The notes under the pieces: generated by a model
What the model saw: the letters and a program-made list of their open reading frames with translations, nothing else
Told to the model about the DNA's origin: nothing
Database searches by the model: none
In this document: positions 13,786-22,583 of the stretch, in pieces
Layout of the letters: every line of letters begins with the position of its first letter
Position numbering within the stretch: the stretch's first letter is position 1
Translations under genes and position numbers: made by a program
Assembly: GCA_031555145.1 (NCBI GenBank)
Contig: JAVBUR010000078.1
Coordinates: 1 to 22,720, forward strand
DNA: 22,720 bases
DNA from: JAJDIA01 sp031555145
GTDB taxonomy: Bacteria; Bacteroidota; Bacteroidia; Bacteroidales; Tannerellaceae
Direction of reading: 5' to 3'

Positions 13786-16218
13786 ATGTTTGCATTATTG
13801 GGTCATTATTTCAAAATCTCGTTCCGGAGTATCTGGAAGGATAAAGTGTATTCATTGATTAATCTGGTGGGGTTGACAGTGGCGATGGCCTGCTGCTTCC
13901 TGCTGGTGTTCTGGATACGGTATGAATATTCTTTTGAAAAGGATCATCCGAATGCTGACCGGATCTATCAGGTGATTGAAGCGGAGATACATCCGAACCG
14001 GATAAAGAAGAATGTATGGCTACAACCTCCGGCGATCTGGAAGATGAAAGAGAAGTATCCGTTTGTAGAAGAAGGAGTCTTTATGTCCATTGAAAATGGG
14101 CATTACAATACCGAACAAAACGATCGGTTAAATCTGTTAACGGCTTTTACTTACCGGGAGTTTCTCACGCTTTTCCCTTTGAAGTGTGTGGCGGGTACCT
14201 TGGAGGTGGGTAGTGGACAGTGGACTGTCTTTCTCACGGAAGAGGTGGCGCGACGATATTTTGGGAGTGCTGTCAACGCGGTAGGCAAACAAATGTCTGA
14301 TTACGCCTCCGAGCAATCTAACTCGGGGCACACGATCCAGGGAGTCATATCTTTGCCGGCCAATTCGCATATCCGGTTTGAAATGCTGCGAATTGCTTCA
14401 CACGAAGAAGGCTGGATGGAGTTTGGAGGAGGTCTTCACTATCTGTTGGTCAAAAAAGGCTATAAACTGCAATCCAATAATGTCTATCTGGACGAAAAAA
14501 AGCAGACCGATATCCGCGATCTGATGGCTAATCGTACAGACATTCGCAAAACTTACTTGCTACAACCGCTGAAAGATGTGCATCTATATACTGATTCGGT
14601 GACGGAACGGTTCGGGCGGTCGGAGGTGGTCTATTACGGTGATTACCGGGAGGTACGCCTTTTTGCCTGGGTGGCCTTCTTTGTCCTCCTACTTGCCATT
14701 ATTAACTATGTGAATACCTCCACGGCACGGGCAATGAGCCGTAGCAAGGAAGTGGGTGTGCGGAAGGTGGCCGGGGCACAGCGTAAACAACTGGTCGCAC
14801 GGTTTCTGATTGAGTCGTTCCTGTTGTCGGTCGTGGCGGTTGTATTGGCCATTGATGCGGCGAAGTGGATGCTGCCAGCCTTTGAGGATGTGATGGGAAA
14901 TGCGTTCCCTTTTCTGATGAACGGAGAGATGCTGGCTGTGGCCGCTGCTATGTGTGTGGGAACCACATTGCTTTCGGGTGGGTATGCGGCTTTCTACCTG
15001 TCTTCGTTTCATCCGATGGCGGCATTGAAGGGAGGAACACAAACCGGATCGAGGGAGACACTGCGGAAATGGCTTACCGGCATTCAGTTTGTCTTGTCGA
15101 TCGGAGTGCTGATCTGTACGGCGGTGATCTATCGGCAGTTGGACTATATGCTGCACAAAGACCTGGGATTTGACCGGGAAAATGTATATGAGTTGGCTAC
15201 CGGCTTGTGGTATGAGTCTGAAGCCTATCAGCAGGTATTGTGTGAGAACCCATATGTCATCCATACCACCATGGCGGCTTCTCCTCCTTTTGATGTGGAG
15301 GTCGGCTACCGGGGAATCAGTTGGGAAGGGTGTGATGAGGTGGTAAAAGAAATGCCTGTCGCTATGCTTTCGTGCGACTATCGGTTTGCGACAACCTTCG
15401 GTTTGCAGGTAACGGCAGGCGAATTTCTCCAGTCAGGTTATACCTGGTGGCAGGATATAGAAGACAAATCGCTCTCGATCGTGATCAATGAAACGTTTGT
15501 CAGGCAGTTGAAGTTGGAGAATCCAATCGGGGCAGTGGTCAGGTATCGTCCGGATGGCGGAGAATGGGAACAGGAGGGGAAAGTGGTCGGTGTTGTCAGG
15601 GACTTCTTCTTCAAACCGTTACAGGAAGAAATGATCCCGCTGATCATCAATTTCAATCCCGAGATCACAACTAAGATGTATGTGAAGATCCGACCGGAGA
15701 AACGGGCGGAAACATTGGCGTATATTAAAGAAATGTACTACAAGATGCGTACGGATGAGGTAGGTAAGCGTATTCCGTATATGATCACGTCGCTGGATAC
15801 TGTCTATGAGCGGCTTTATCACAAGGAAATCCGGCTGGAAAAACTACTGGTGTTCTTCTCCATCCTATCTGTCTTCCTGAGCTGTATGGGTATTTTCGGT
15901 ATGATTTCTTTCCAGTTGGAACGACGTACCCGCGAGATTGCCCTCCGCAAGATCAACGGGGCGAAGGTGAAGGATATCCTGACGCTCTTCTTCCGTGAGC
16001 AGGCTGCATTGGTCGGATTAGCTTCGTTGGTTGCCTTACCTGTAGCCTGGCTACTGATGCATCGCTGGATGGAACAGTATGTCTACCGCACGTCGATGGG
16101 ATGGTGGGTGTTTATCCTGATACCGGTAGGGGTGTGGCTGCTAACAATAGTCACGATTGCACTACAAGTATACCACGCCGCCCGCCGCAATCCGGTGGAA
16201 GCCCTAAGGCGTGAATGA
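13786..16218 (+). CDS. MacB/FtsX-type ABC transporter permease (solitary)
   Basis: This large inner-membrane protein (810 residues from the ATG at 13786) has the double-FtsX layout of Bacteroidetes permeases. It opens with HYFKISFRSIWKDKVYSLIN and the first membrane helix (about 25-45). A periplasmic MacB-like domain follows. The first FtsX block (about 285-410) contains EVGVRKVAGAQRKQL near 321. A second helix (about 428-452), another periplasmic domain and a second FtsX block (about 685-805) follow, with REIALRKINGAKVKDI near 715. Such permeases work with a cytoplasmic ATPase in mechanotransmission or export of peptides, lipids or lipoproteins. No ATPase gene is in the window, so the partner must be elsewhere. 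A TTG at 13780 is in frame, but the ATG fits the family better. The last 15 bases overlap the convergent tamB-like gene. Confidence 0.88.
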   Translation: MFALLGHYFKISFRSIWKDKVYSLINLVGLTVAMACCFLLVFWIRYEYSFEKDHPNADRIYQVIEAEIHPNRIKKNVWLQPPAIWKMKEKYPFVEEGVFMSIENGHYNTEQNDRLNLLTAFTYREFLTLFPLKCVAGTLEVGSGQWTVFLTEEVARRYFGSAVNAVGKQMSDYASEQSNSGHTIQGVISLPANSHIRFEMLRIASHEEGWMEFGGGLHYLLVKKGYKLQSNNVYLDEKKQTDIRDLMANRTDIRKTYLLQPLKDVHLYTDSVTERFGRSEVVYYGDYREVRLFAWVAFFVLLLAIINYVNTSTARAMSRSKEVGVRKVAGAQRKQLVARFLIESFLLSVVAVVLAIDAAKWMLPAFEDVMGNAFPFLMNGEMLAVAAAMCVGTTLLSGGYAAFYLSSFHPMAALKGGTQTGSRETLRKWLTGIQFVLSIGVLICTAVIYRQLDYMLHKDLGFDRENVYELATGLWYESEAYQQVLCENPYVIHTTMAASPPFDVEVGYRGISWEGCDEVVKEMPVAMLSCDYRFATTFGLQVTAGEFLQSGYTWWQDIEDKSLSIVINETFVRQLKLENPIGAVVRYRPDGGEWEQEGKVVGVVRDFFFKPLQEEMIPLIINFNPEITTKMYVKIRPEKRAETLAYIKEMYYKMRTDEVGKRIPYMITSLDTVYERLYHKEIRLEKLLVFFSILSVFLSCMGIFGMISFQLERRTREIALRKINGAKVKDILTLFFREQAALVGLASLVALPVAWLLMHRWMEQYVYRTSMGWWVFILIPVGVWLLTIVTIALQVYHAARRNPVEALRRE

Positions 16219-19200
16219 CGGTAACCGATCCTCTCCTGGAATACTATCATGCGCCTGAGGCACGATGATCCGCCGTTTCCGCAGGAAGAGGTCGAAGAGA
16301 TTCGAGAAGTCTTTTTTGTACATGATACCGACACCCTGTGTGGTGAGCGACTGTTTGAGCGACTGGTACATATCGTTGGCATGGTTGTAGGCCTTGAGGC
16401 GGACTTCACCACTACGGGTGAGCTTGTACTCAAGGTCGAACTCCCCGACAAATACATTGCGTTGCTGCATAAGACTATTACGGTAGCCGAAGTTCCCATT
16501 GAATATCAGCCGGTTGTCGAGCAACTGGCTCGAAAGGAGCATCTCCACTTCCGTATCTTCCGTGAATCCATATTGCCCGGAGCGGATATTGGTTCCGATC
16601 TGAACCTTGTCAGTGATACTGTTCAGGATGCTTGACAACTGTGAGGAAATAGCCGATGAAGCAGCAGCGCTGAATTCGCTCGATCGCTGGCCGGTGTTAC
16701 TTGTATAGTCGGGCGTATAGAACTTGTTCAACACCAATAGATAGACCACCTGGCGCGTCATCATGTCTTCCGTGTCGATGAAGCTGCGAACCTGGCGTTG
16801 CAACTCTTCGTTGGAACTGGGAAGCTCGATCGCAAATGAGATACTGGGATTGCGCAGCATGCCGTCGAGGTTCAGCACACAGTTGACGGGCACATTGGCG
16901 CGTGAACTTTCACGCAACAGTTCCTGGTCGAGGTCGCCTAGGTTGGCTGTCAGGTTGTAGATGGCATTGACCTGCATATTTGCATTGAAGGGGTCGCCAT
17001 TGAAACTGATGGTGCTGCCTTCGCGTATCTTAAAGTCGCGGTGTATAAGTTTCTGGAGGCTGAAGTTGTAACTGCCGTCCACGATATCGACATTGCCATA
17101 CATGCGGAGATCGGTCTTTGTACCGTATTCCACCCGCAGGCTACCGCTGGCATTACCTTTGATGCGGTCGCCGGCAGTAGGGTCCATCACCAGTTCGATG
17201 GTGGCGTCGGGGGTAACGTCGACGAGGAAGTTCATCCGTAGTTCGGTTCCTTCGTCGGTGACATAACTTACCGGAGTTGCACCGTTTCCACCGCTGAGCA
17301 GGCTGTCGATCCCTGTTGGCTTGCTCTTATCTACAAAGGTGATAAAACTGTATTCGTCGGATGCCGTATTGGTCATGAAGTTGAAGCCGATATTGGTTTT
17401 CGGCCCGCTCTGCATATTGATATCGAAGTCTACCAGATTACCATTTCCTTTGATATCGACCGAACCACTGCCGAATACCGTTCCGTATATCATGGGGCTA
17501 TTGCGCTGCGACTGATCGTAGACAAGCAGGTTGTTGGATTGGAAACGGGCGTCGAAGCTGTAATCTTTGAAATACCGGTGGTTGAATTGCAGATTGGCTC
17601 GCCCGGTATTGCCAAACTTATCGTATACAGTGACGTTGTTCAGCTTGACAGCTGTGGGCGTAAGATAGACCGAATCTGAAAAAGTGTAGTAGGTGTTAAG
17701 GAAGTCGACGCCCATACCGGCGTTTTCAACATATGCTTGCCCTTCTACAGTCAGTTCCTTGAACGGTCCGAAGAGGTGTACCTTTCCGAAGCCATGCCCT
17801 TGCAAATTGGATACAACCTGGTCGAGGAACGGTTGGAGGAAGGCAATGTTGATATCGTTTGCATCAAAATAAAGCGAGAGGCCTTCGTTGGGCTTGACGG
17901 GGAAGATGTAGCCGCTTACGTCGGTAAAGGTACTGTCGTTCTTATAGATACTTCCCAACATAAGGATGCCTCGCTGGGCATCGTCCCATTCGCTATAGAG
18001 GTTGAGGCGACCGAGCTCTACCTGGTTGAATGAGAAGTTTTGTACTTCCAGGTCGGTATTCAGCATCCGGCTGCCGTAGAGGTCGGAGATGTGGAATAAA
18101 CCTGTGGCACGTCCGCCGAACTGGAGGACAGGGATGTTGAGCGTTTCGAAGATATAGCTCAACTCAATCTCATTGAGCTGGAGGTTAAGGGTATCGAGTG
18201 GATCGGGCGAGACAACGCCGTTGATTGTAGCATACTGGTGGTCGTTGCTGACATGGAAATGATCGACGTTGATCTTCCCCTTATTAAGGGTGATGGCCGC
18301 CGGATCAATCCGCCAGAGTGTGTCGTTTACGATCAGCGAGCTGTTGTTGACGGAAATCTCGGTGCGAAGTGACGAATTACCTCGTTCGTCAGTATCGTTG
18401 GCAAAAAAGGCGGAGGCAGCCAGGTTGGCCTTGAACGTTCGCGTCTTGTTGTTATGCCAGTTGAGCAGGGTGTTGATCCGGTTGTCGGCGGCATCGGCTG
18501 TGAGATCGATCTGGTTGCGCAGGCCGCTGTTGTTGTAGTTGGTTGCTTTGAGGCGCAATGTGGCTTTGTCGCCCGAATTCTCACAGGTGAACATACCGCC
18601 ATCGAACGATGAACCTCCCAGTTTGAATTGAGGCAGGAAGGCTTCGAGGCGGAATTTGTTGTAGCGGTTGTTATAATGACCGGTGATACGTCCTGGTGTG
18701 AGAACAGCGAATGGTAGCTTCAGCGTGTGCGACAATGTCTCTGTGTTCTCCAGGGTGAGGAAGATGGAGAAATTGTTTTCTTTTACCGGCGATTTGGCTT
18801 GTGTCACCCTGGCTACCGAAGGGAGGTATAAATCCAGGGTCTGGAACAGGCTAGGGTAGATAGTGGTGAACGAGTAAGCACCATCGATCTCCCCATTCAG
18901 CAAATCGGAGGTGATGGTGAGCTTGCGTTCTTCATCACGCCCGGAGGCAGCGATCTCCATCCGTTTGAGGTAGAAACTGTCGGGTTCGGTGAGGAATGCC
19001 AGGCTGTCGAGCCGAAGGCTGCCTACGACGTTGTCGATATGATTGCCGGTGAAATCGGCATTTAGCGAAAACGATATATCGGGCGATTCGTAACGATCGG
19101 TCAGGAAAAGCATGTCGGGGCGCAGATGGCGGACATTCGCGGTAAAGTTGAAGACGGACTGTTGCCCTTCATTCCGGATCATACCTTCAGCGTGTATCTG

Positions 19201-20733
19201 GCCATTAGGATCGTCCATCTGTACATATCCGTCGAAGCCGTTGGGTTGAAAATGACCAGCCAGGCGGATGTTTTCGTATAGATACTTTTTGTATTCAAAC
19301 TGTTCGACATCTCCCTCGATATTTCCGGCAAAGCGGCCGCCGACAGGTTTCGTGGCGTCGAGTTTCAATTGGAAGCGGGCGTTACCATAGGGGTTTCCGA
19401 CACCGAACAGGCGGTCGATGGCCAGGTTGGAGGTTGAAAGATGTCCTTTGAGGTAAGCGTCGATGTGTTGCTCCCGGTTGCTCCCGAAGATCATATCTGT
19501 CTGGATCGAGCCTACGGCGGTATTGAACTTACCGAAGGCCACAAGGTTGTCGAAGAAACCGGATATTTCGCCGGTGAAGTTTACTGTCCCCAGTTCAGCT
19601 ACAGCGCTGGGCAGGTCGATGGGTTGCTTGCTGAAGTTATTCACCAAATCTCTGATTCCATCGGTGGTAACATGTAGCTGATTCACCCGCCCGAACAGGT
19701 AAGCTTCACCAGGACTGGTGATCCCCCTCAGATCCATCATGCCGCTGAAGTAGAGTTTACTACTTTGCCGGATAGTGAGTCTTTGCATCGCGATATGGTT
19801 GATCGTTCCAGTGGCCAGGGCGGCCAGTTGTACAGTATCGGTGAAGTTGGCAAAGGCAGGAATGAAGGGACTCAGTTCCTGGAGATAGACTTGCGACGGG
19901 GCGATGCTCAGTTCCAGAGGTGCGCTATTCAGCAATGAGGAGATACCATCAACAGCCGAGATATCCATGGCCGCCCGGTCAATATGGATGCGGGTTTGGG
20001 GCAAACGTACCTCGAAGTTGTCAATATAGGCGCTGTCGTGGTTACCGATAAGGTTCATTGAGAGGCGGTCGAGTTTGAAACCGGATGCCTCATCGAAACT
20101 CAATCGTTTGACGTAGGCGTTGAGGCTATCTTTGTTGAATGCCTTTAATGAGAGGTTCGCACTGATATTGCGAATATCGATGTGCGCGGGGTTGAATTTC
20201 TTCGGAGTGGAATCCTCGCTGGCAACATGATAGGTGACATGTCCTTTACGAAGCAGGACGGTGCTGATACGAAGGTCGATGTCGGGCGATGGCTTAAGGG
20301 TATCGCGACTCGCGAAGGCATCAAGTACGAACTGGAGGTTGAGTGGTTTTTCAGGCGTCGCTTTCCGCAGGTTCAACGAAAAACCGAACAGGCGAGTGGT
20401 CGTGAACACAATTTTACCGCGAAGCAACGGCATTAACTCGAATCCGGCAGAGACGTGGTTGGCCTCAAATAACAACTCGCCCGATTCGTCTTCCAGGGAT
20501 ATGCCTTCCAATACCAAGCGGTTGAGCCAGGCTATGTCCACGCGATCCAGGCGAACGGGAACACCTAGCCGGTCGGATAATTCATCAACAGCGACCGCGG
20601 CTATTTTGCGTTGCACATATGGTATGTTCACCAAGATAACCGGGACGGCGTAGAATATCCAGAAACCTGCCAGTAGCACGATGATTATGTACTTGAGCCC
20701 TCTGATAACCTTCTCCTTGTATTTTAGGCACAA
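16204..20733 (-). CDS. tamB: TamB-like translocation/assembly module protein
   Basis: TamB proteins span the periplasm as a long beta-groove between inner membrane and BAM/TamA-like partners. They serve outer-membrane protein assembly or phospholipid transport. This 1509-residue protein has one N-terminal membrane anchor (about 14-35, YIIIVLLAGFWIFYAVPVIL) followed by VNIPYVQRKIAAVAVDELSDRLG, typical of AsmA/TamB N-termini. A very long repetitive beta-rich region with many short hydrophobic/polar strands follows. The conserved C-terminal TamB domain (DUF490, about 1080-1480) contains GSGSVDIKGNG, DGSYNFSLQ and VYLLVLNKFY. The start is uncertain: no ATG is in frame near the 5' end. TTG at 20733 is the earliest possible start, and a GTG inside the anchor (Val19) is the alternative. 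It is divergent from tsaD. Confidence 0.88.
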   Translation of the reverse strand: MCLKYKEKVIRGLKYIIIVLLAGFWIFYAVPVILVNIPYVQRKIAAVAVDELSDRLGVPVRLDRVDIAWLNRLVLEGISLEDESGELLFEANHVSAGFELMPLLRGKIVFTTTRLFGFSLNLRKATPEKPLNLQFVLDAFASRDTLKPSPDIDLRISTVLLRKGHVTYHVASEDSTPKKFNPAHIDIRNISANLSLKAFNKDSLNAYVKRLSFDEASGFKLDRLSMNLIGNHDSAYIDNFEVRLPQTRIHIDRAAMDISAVDGISSLLNSAPLELSIAPSQVYLQELSPFIPAFANFTDTVQLAALATGTINHIAMQRLTIRQSSKLYFSGMMDLRGITSPGEAYLFGRVNQLHVTTDGIRDLVNNFSKQPIDLPSAVAELGTVNFTGEISGFFDNLVAFGKFNTAVGSIQTDMIFGSNREQHIDAYLKGHLSTSNLAIDRLFGVGNPYGNARFQLKLDATKPVGGRFAGNIEGDVEQFEYKKYLYENIRLAGHFQPNGFDGYVQMDDPNGQIHAEGMIRNEGQQSVFNFTANVRHLRPDMLFLTDRYESPDISFSLNADFTGNHIDNVVGSLRLDSLAFLTEPDSFYLKRMEIAASGRDEERKLTITSDLLNGEIDGAYSFTTIYPSLFQTLDLYLPSVARVTQAKSPVKENNFSIFLTLENTETLSHTLKLPFAVLTPGRITGHYNNRYNKFRLEAFLPQFKLGGSSFDGGMFTCENSGDKATLRLKATNYNNSGLRNQIDLTADAADNRINTLLNWHNNKTRTFKANLAASAFFANDTDERGNSSLRTEISVNNSSLIVNDTLWRIDPAAITLNKGKINVDHFHVSNDHQYATINGVVSPDPLDTLNLQLNEIELSYIFETLNIPVLQFGGRATGLFHISDLYGSRMLNTDLEVQNFSFNQVELGRLNLYSEWDDAQRGILMLGSIYKNDSTFTDVSGYIFPVKPNEGLSLYFDANDINIAFLQPFLDQVVSNLQGHGFGKVHLFGPFKELTVEGQAYVENAGMGVDFLNTYYTFSDSVYLTPTAVKLNNVTVYDKFGNTGRANLQFNHRYFKDYSFDARFQSNNLLVYDQSQRNSPMIYGTVFGSGSVDIKGNGNLVDFDINMQSGPKTNIGFNFMTNTASDEYSFITFVDKSKPTGIDSLLSGGNGATPVSYVTDEGTELRMNFLVDVTPDATIELVMDPTAGDRIKGNASGSLRVEYGTKTDLRMYGNVDIVDGSYNFSLQKLIHRDFKIREGSTISFNGDPFNANMQVNAIYNLTANLGDLDQELLRESSRANVPVNCVLNLDGMLRNPSISFAIELPSSNEELQRQVRSFIDTEDMMTRQVVYLLVLNKFYTPDYTSNTGQRSSEFSAAASSAISSQLSSILNSITDKVQIGTNIRSGQYGFTEDTEVEMLLSSQLLDNRLIFNGNFGYRNSLMQQRNVFVGEFDLEYKLTRSGEVRLKAYNHANDMYQSLKQSLTTQGVGIMYKKDFSNLFDLFLRKRRIIVPQAHDSIPGEDRLPSFTP

Positions 20734-20761
20734 AACTACGCAATATCGCCGTAGAAATCAC

Positions 20762-20769
20762 TAATTTTG
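20762..20769 (+). promoter_or_regulatory. Probable -7 element of the tsaD promoter
   Basis: TAATTTTG matches TAnnTTTG exactly, 19 bases before the tsaD ATG. On the opposite strand TAGTTTTG (20731-20738) also matches but overlaps the only early start codon of tamB, so it is less convincing as that gene's promoter. No clear -33 element accompanies either. Confidence 0.45.
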
Positions 20770-20788
20770 CAGAAAAAATAGAAAGAGA

Positions 20789-21808
20789 ATGAGTGTAACG
20801 ATACTGGGTATTGAGTCTTCCTGCGACGATACGTCGGCGGCTGTGATTCGCGACGGTGTAATGCTTTCTAATGTGATTGCAGGACAGGCTGTACACGAGG
20901 CGTACGGTGGGGTGGTTCCAGAGTTGGCTTCGCGTGCCCATCAACAGAATATTATCCCGGTGGTTTCGGAGGCGATTAAGCGTGCCGGGATTGATCGTAA
21001 AGAATTGGATGCCATCGCTTTTACACGGGGGCCAGGCTTGTTGGGCTCGTTGCTTGTAGGGACCTCGTTTGCCAAGGGACTGGCTTTGTCACTGGATATC
21101 CCGATGATCGAGGTTAATCACCTGCAGGCTCATGTGTTGGCGCATTTCATTAAAGCGACGCCCGAAGATCATGACCAACCGTTGTTCCCATTCCTCTGCC
21201 TGCTGGTGTCGGGTGGCAATTCACAAATTATCAAAGTGAATAGTTATAAGGATATGGAGGTGATCGGGCAGACAATCGACGATGCCGCCGGTGAAGCATT
21301 CGATAAATGTGCCAAGGTGATGGGGCTGGGCTATCCGGGTGGTCCGGTAGTCAATAGACTTGCCAACGAAGGAAACCCGAAGGCGTTTACTTTCAGCAAG
21401 CCTCATATACAAGGATATGACTATAGTTTCAGCGGTTTGAAGACTTCTTTCCTGTATACCTTGCGCGATCATCTGAAAGAAAATCCCGATTTCATCGAAG
21501 AAAATAAGAAAGATCTGTGCGCTTCTTTGCAGGCTACAGTCGTTGATATCCTGATGAATAAGTTGCGGAAAGCAGCGAAAGACCTGGGTATCCGTGAAGT
21601 GGCAGTTGCCGGAGGAGTTTCTGCTAATTCAGGGTTGCGTGATGCTTTTCTTGATCATGCCCGCCGGTATGGTTGGAAAGTCTATGTTCCAACCTTTGCT
21701 TTTACCACTGATAATGCGGCGATGGTAGCGATTACGGGCTACTATAAGTACCTCGATCGTGACTTTTGCCCGATGGATGCGGTGCCCTTTTCTCGCGTAA
21801 TATTATAA
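20789..21808 (+). CDS. tsaD: tRNA N6-adenosine threonylcarbamoyltransferase subunit TsaD
   Basis: TsaD transfers the threonylcarbamoyl group to A37 of tRNAs that read ANN codons, acting in a complex with TsaB and TsaE. The 339-residue ASKHA-fold protein starts MSVTILGIESSCDDTSAA, the family signature. The metal-binding VNHLQAHVLAH carries His111 and His115. The nucleotide-binding elements include LLVSGGNSQI, DDAAGEAFDKCAK and FSGLKTS, and the TTDNAAMVA near the end supplies the last metal Asp. Length and motifs are normal. pncC follows after 15 bases, so they form an operon. tamB lies on the other side in the opposite direction. Confidence 0.96.
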   Translation: MSVTILGIESSCDDTSAAVIRDGVMLSNVIAGQAVHEAYGGVVPELASRAHQQNIIPVVSEAIKRAGIDRKELDAIAFTRGPGLLGSLLVGTSFAKGLALSLDIPMIEVNHLQAHVLAHFIKATPEDHDQPLFPFLCLLVSGGNSQIIKVNSYKDMEVIGQTIDDAAGEAFDKCAKVMGLGYPGGPVVNRLANEGNPKAFTFSKPHIQGYDYSFSGLKTSFLYTLRDHLKENPDFIEENKKDLCASLQATVVDILMNKLRKAAKDLGIREVAVAGGVSANSGLRDAFLDHARRYGWKVYVPTFAFTTDNAAMVAITGYYKYLDRDFCPMDAVPFSRVIL

Positions 21809-21823
21809 TGTACGTGAAAACAT

Positions 21824-22315
21824 ATGGATAATCAATTATCGATTCAATTAGGTAAAGCCTTGTTGCTTAAAGGTTGGACTGTCGGTACGGCCGAGAGCTG
21901 TACCGGTGGGCGTATTGCATCCTTACTGACGGCAGTGCCGGGTAGTTCGGCCTATTTCACAGGTGGAATCGTTGCTTATAGTAATCAGGTAAAGGAAAAC
22001 ATCCTGGGTGTATTACCCGATGATCTTATAGTATATGGTGCCGTAAGCCACCCAGTGGTCGAACAAATGGCGCTTGGCGCAATCCGAGTACTGGGCTGTG
22101 AGTGTGCAATGGCTACTTCCGGTGTTGCCGGACCAACCGGTGGTACTCCTGAGAAACCGGTTGGTACTGTATGGGTCGCAGTCGCCGTAAAAGATAGGAT
22201 AGAGGCTGTCTTGTGTCACTTTGTTGGTGATCGTGAGGAGGTTATCCGTCAATCCGCTGTTACAGCCATGCAGATGCTGCTTGCCCTGCTTACGGACTCA
22301 TTTGTTAATGAATGA
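21824..22315 (+). CDS. pncC: CinA C-terminal-domain protein, nicotinamide-nucleotide amidase
   Basis: PncC deamidates nicotinamide mononucleotide to nicotinate mononucleotide, recycling the pyridine ring for NAD. The 163-residue protein is the stand-alone CinA C-terminal domain: TAESCTGGRIAS contains the catalytic Ser25. AYSNQVKENILGV supplies the Tyr/Lys region (about 51-63) and TSGVAGPTGGTPEKPVGTVW completes the active site. The N-terminal molybdopterin-binding-like domain of full CinA is absent, as usual for PncC/YgaD. It is the second gene after tsaD. The rRNA operon promoter lies only about 30 bases beyond its stop, with no clear terminator between. Confidence 0.93.
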   Translation: MDNQLSIQLGKALLLKGWTVGTAESCTGGRIASLLTAVPGSSAYFTGGIVAYSNQVKENILGVLPDDLIVYGAVSHPVVEQMALGAIRVLGCECAMATSGVAGPTGGTPEKPVGTVWVAVAVKDRIEAVLCHFVGDREEVIRQSAVTAMQMLLALLTDSFVNE

Positions 22316-22343
22316 TAAATTAAGAAAAATAGTTTGAGGAATG

Positions 22344-22376
22344 TTTGGAGTGTTCTAGCTATTGCCCTTATCTTTG
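22344..22376 (+). promoter_or_regulatory. rRNA operon promoter
   Basis: TTTG (22344-22347), 21 bases, then TATCTTTG (22369-22376). This is a perfect match to the Bacteroidetes TTTG-N19-21-TAnnTTTG promoter, the best in the window, as expected for rRNA. Transcription would begin near 22383, giving a leader of about 200 bases. Confidence 0.75.
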
Positions 22377-22382
22377 CATCCG

Positions 22383-22583
22383 CATTCAACGAAAACGCCG
22401 CCCCTGAGCGGCTATATTTTTCGGGCATTGCGAACGATCTTTGAAACATTGAACAACAAAGTAGTACAAGAGACGTACTTACTCAACGGCTGCGAAGCCT
22501 GTTGAAGTAGGTTGAATTAATACCGTCAATTGGACACAATAAGTCATCAAAAGAGCGAGGAAAAAGATAAAAAAACAATTTCA
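22383..22583 (+). other. Structured rRNA leader with boxA-like element
   Basis: The leader holds several elements in order. GCCGC/GCGGC (22397-22412, loop CCCTGA) is followed by TATATTTTT, which resembles a weak intrinsic terminator right after the start. ATCTTTGAAAC (22437-22447) resembles the antitermination boxA core. AGTAC/GTACT (22463-22479) is a small hairpin. TCAAC-GGCT/AGCC-GTTGA (22483-22505) has a GCGA tetraloop and one bulged T. An 18-base stretch (22506-22523) recurs near 1994. An A-rich stretch leads into the 16S gene. Confidence 0.5.

Noticed and set aside
13571..13858. Open frame of 95 codons upstream of and overlapping the permease start
   Set aside because: It covers the tandem palindromes and sigma-54-like element, has no family features and runs out of frame into the permease gene. 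The region makes better sense as regulatory DNA.
1966..21818. 13-base match TAATGTACGTGAA after the low-complexity gene (1966-1978) and after tsaD (21806-21818)
   Set aside because: Repeats of 13 bases are expected a few times by chance in a window of this size.
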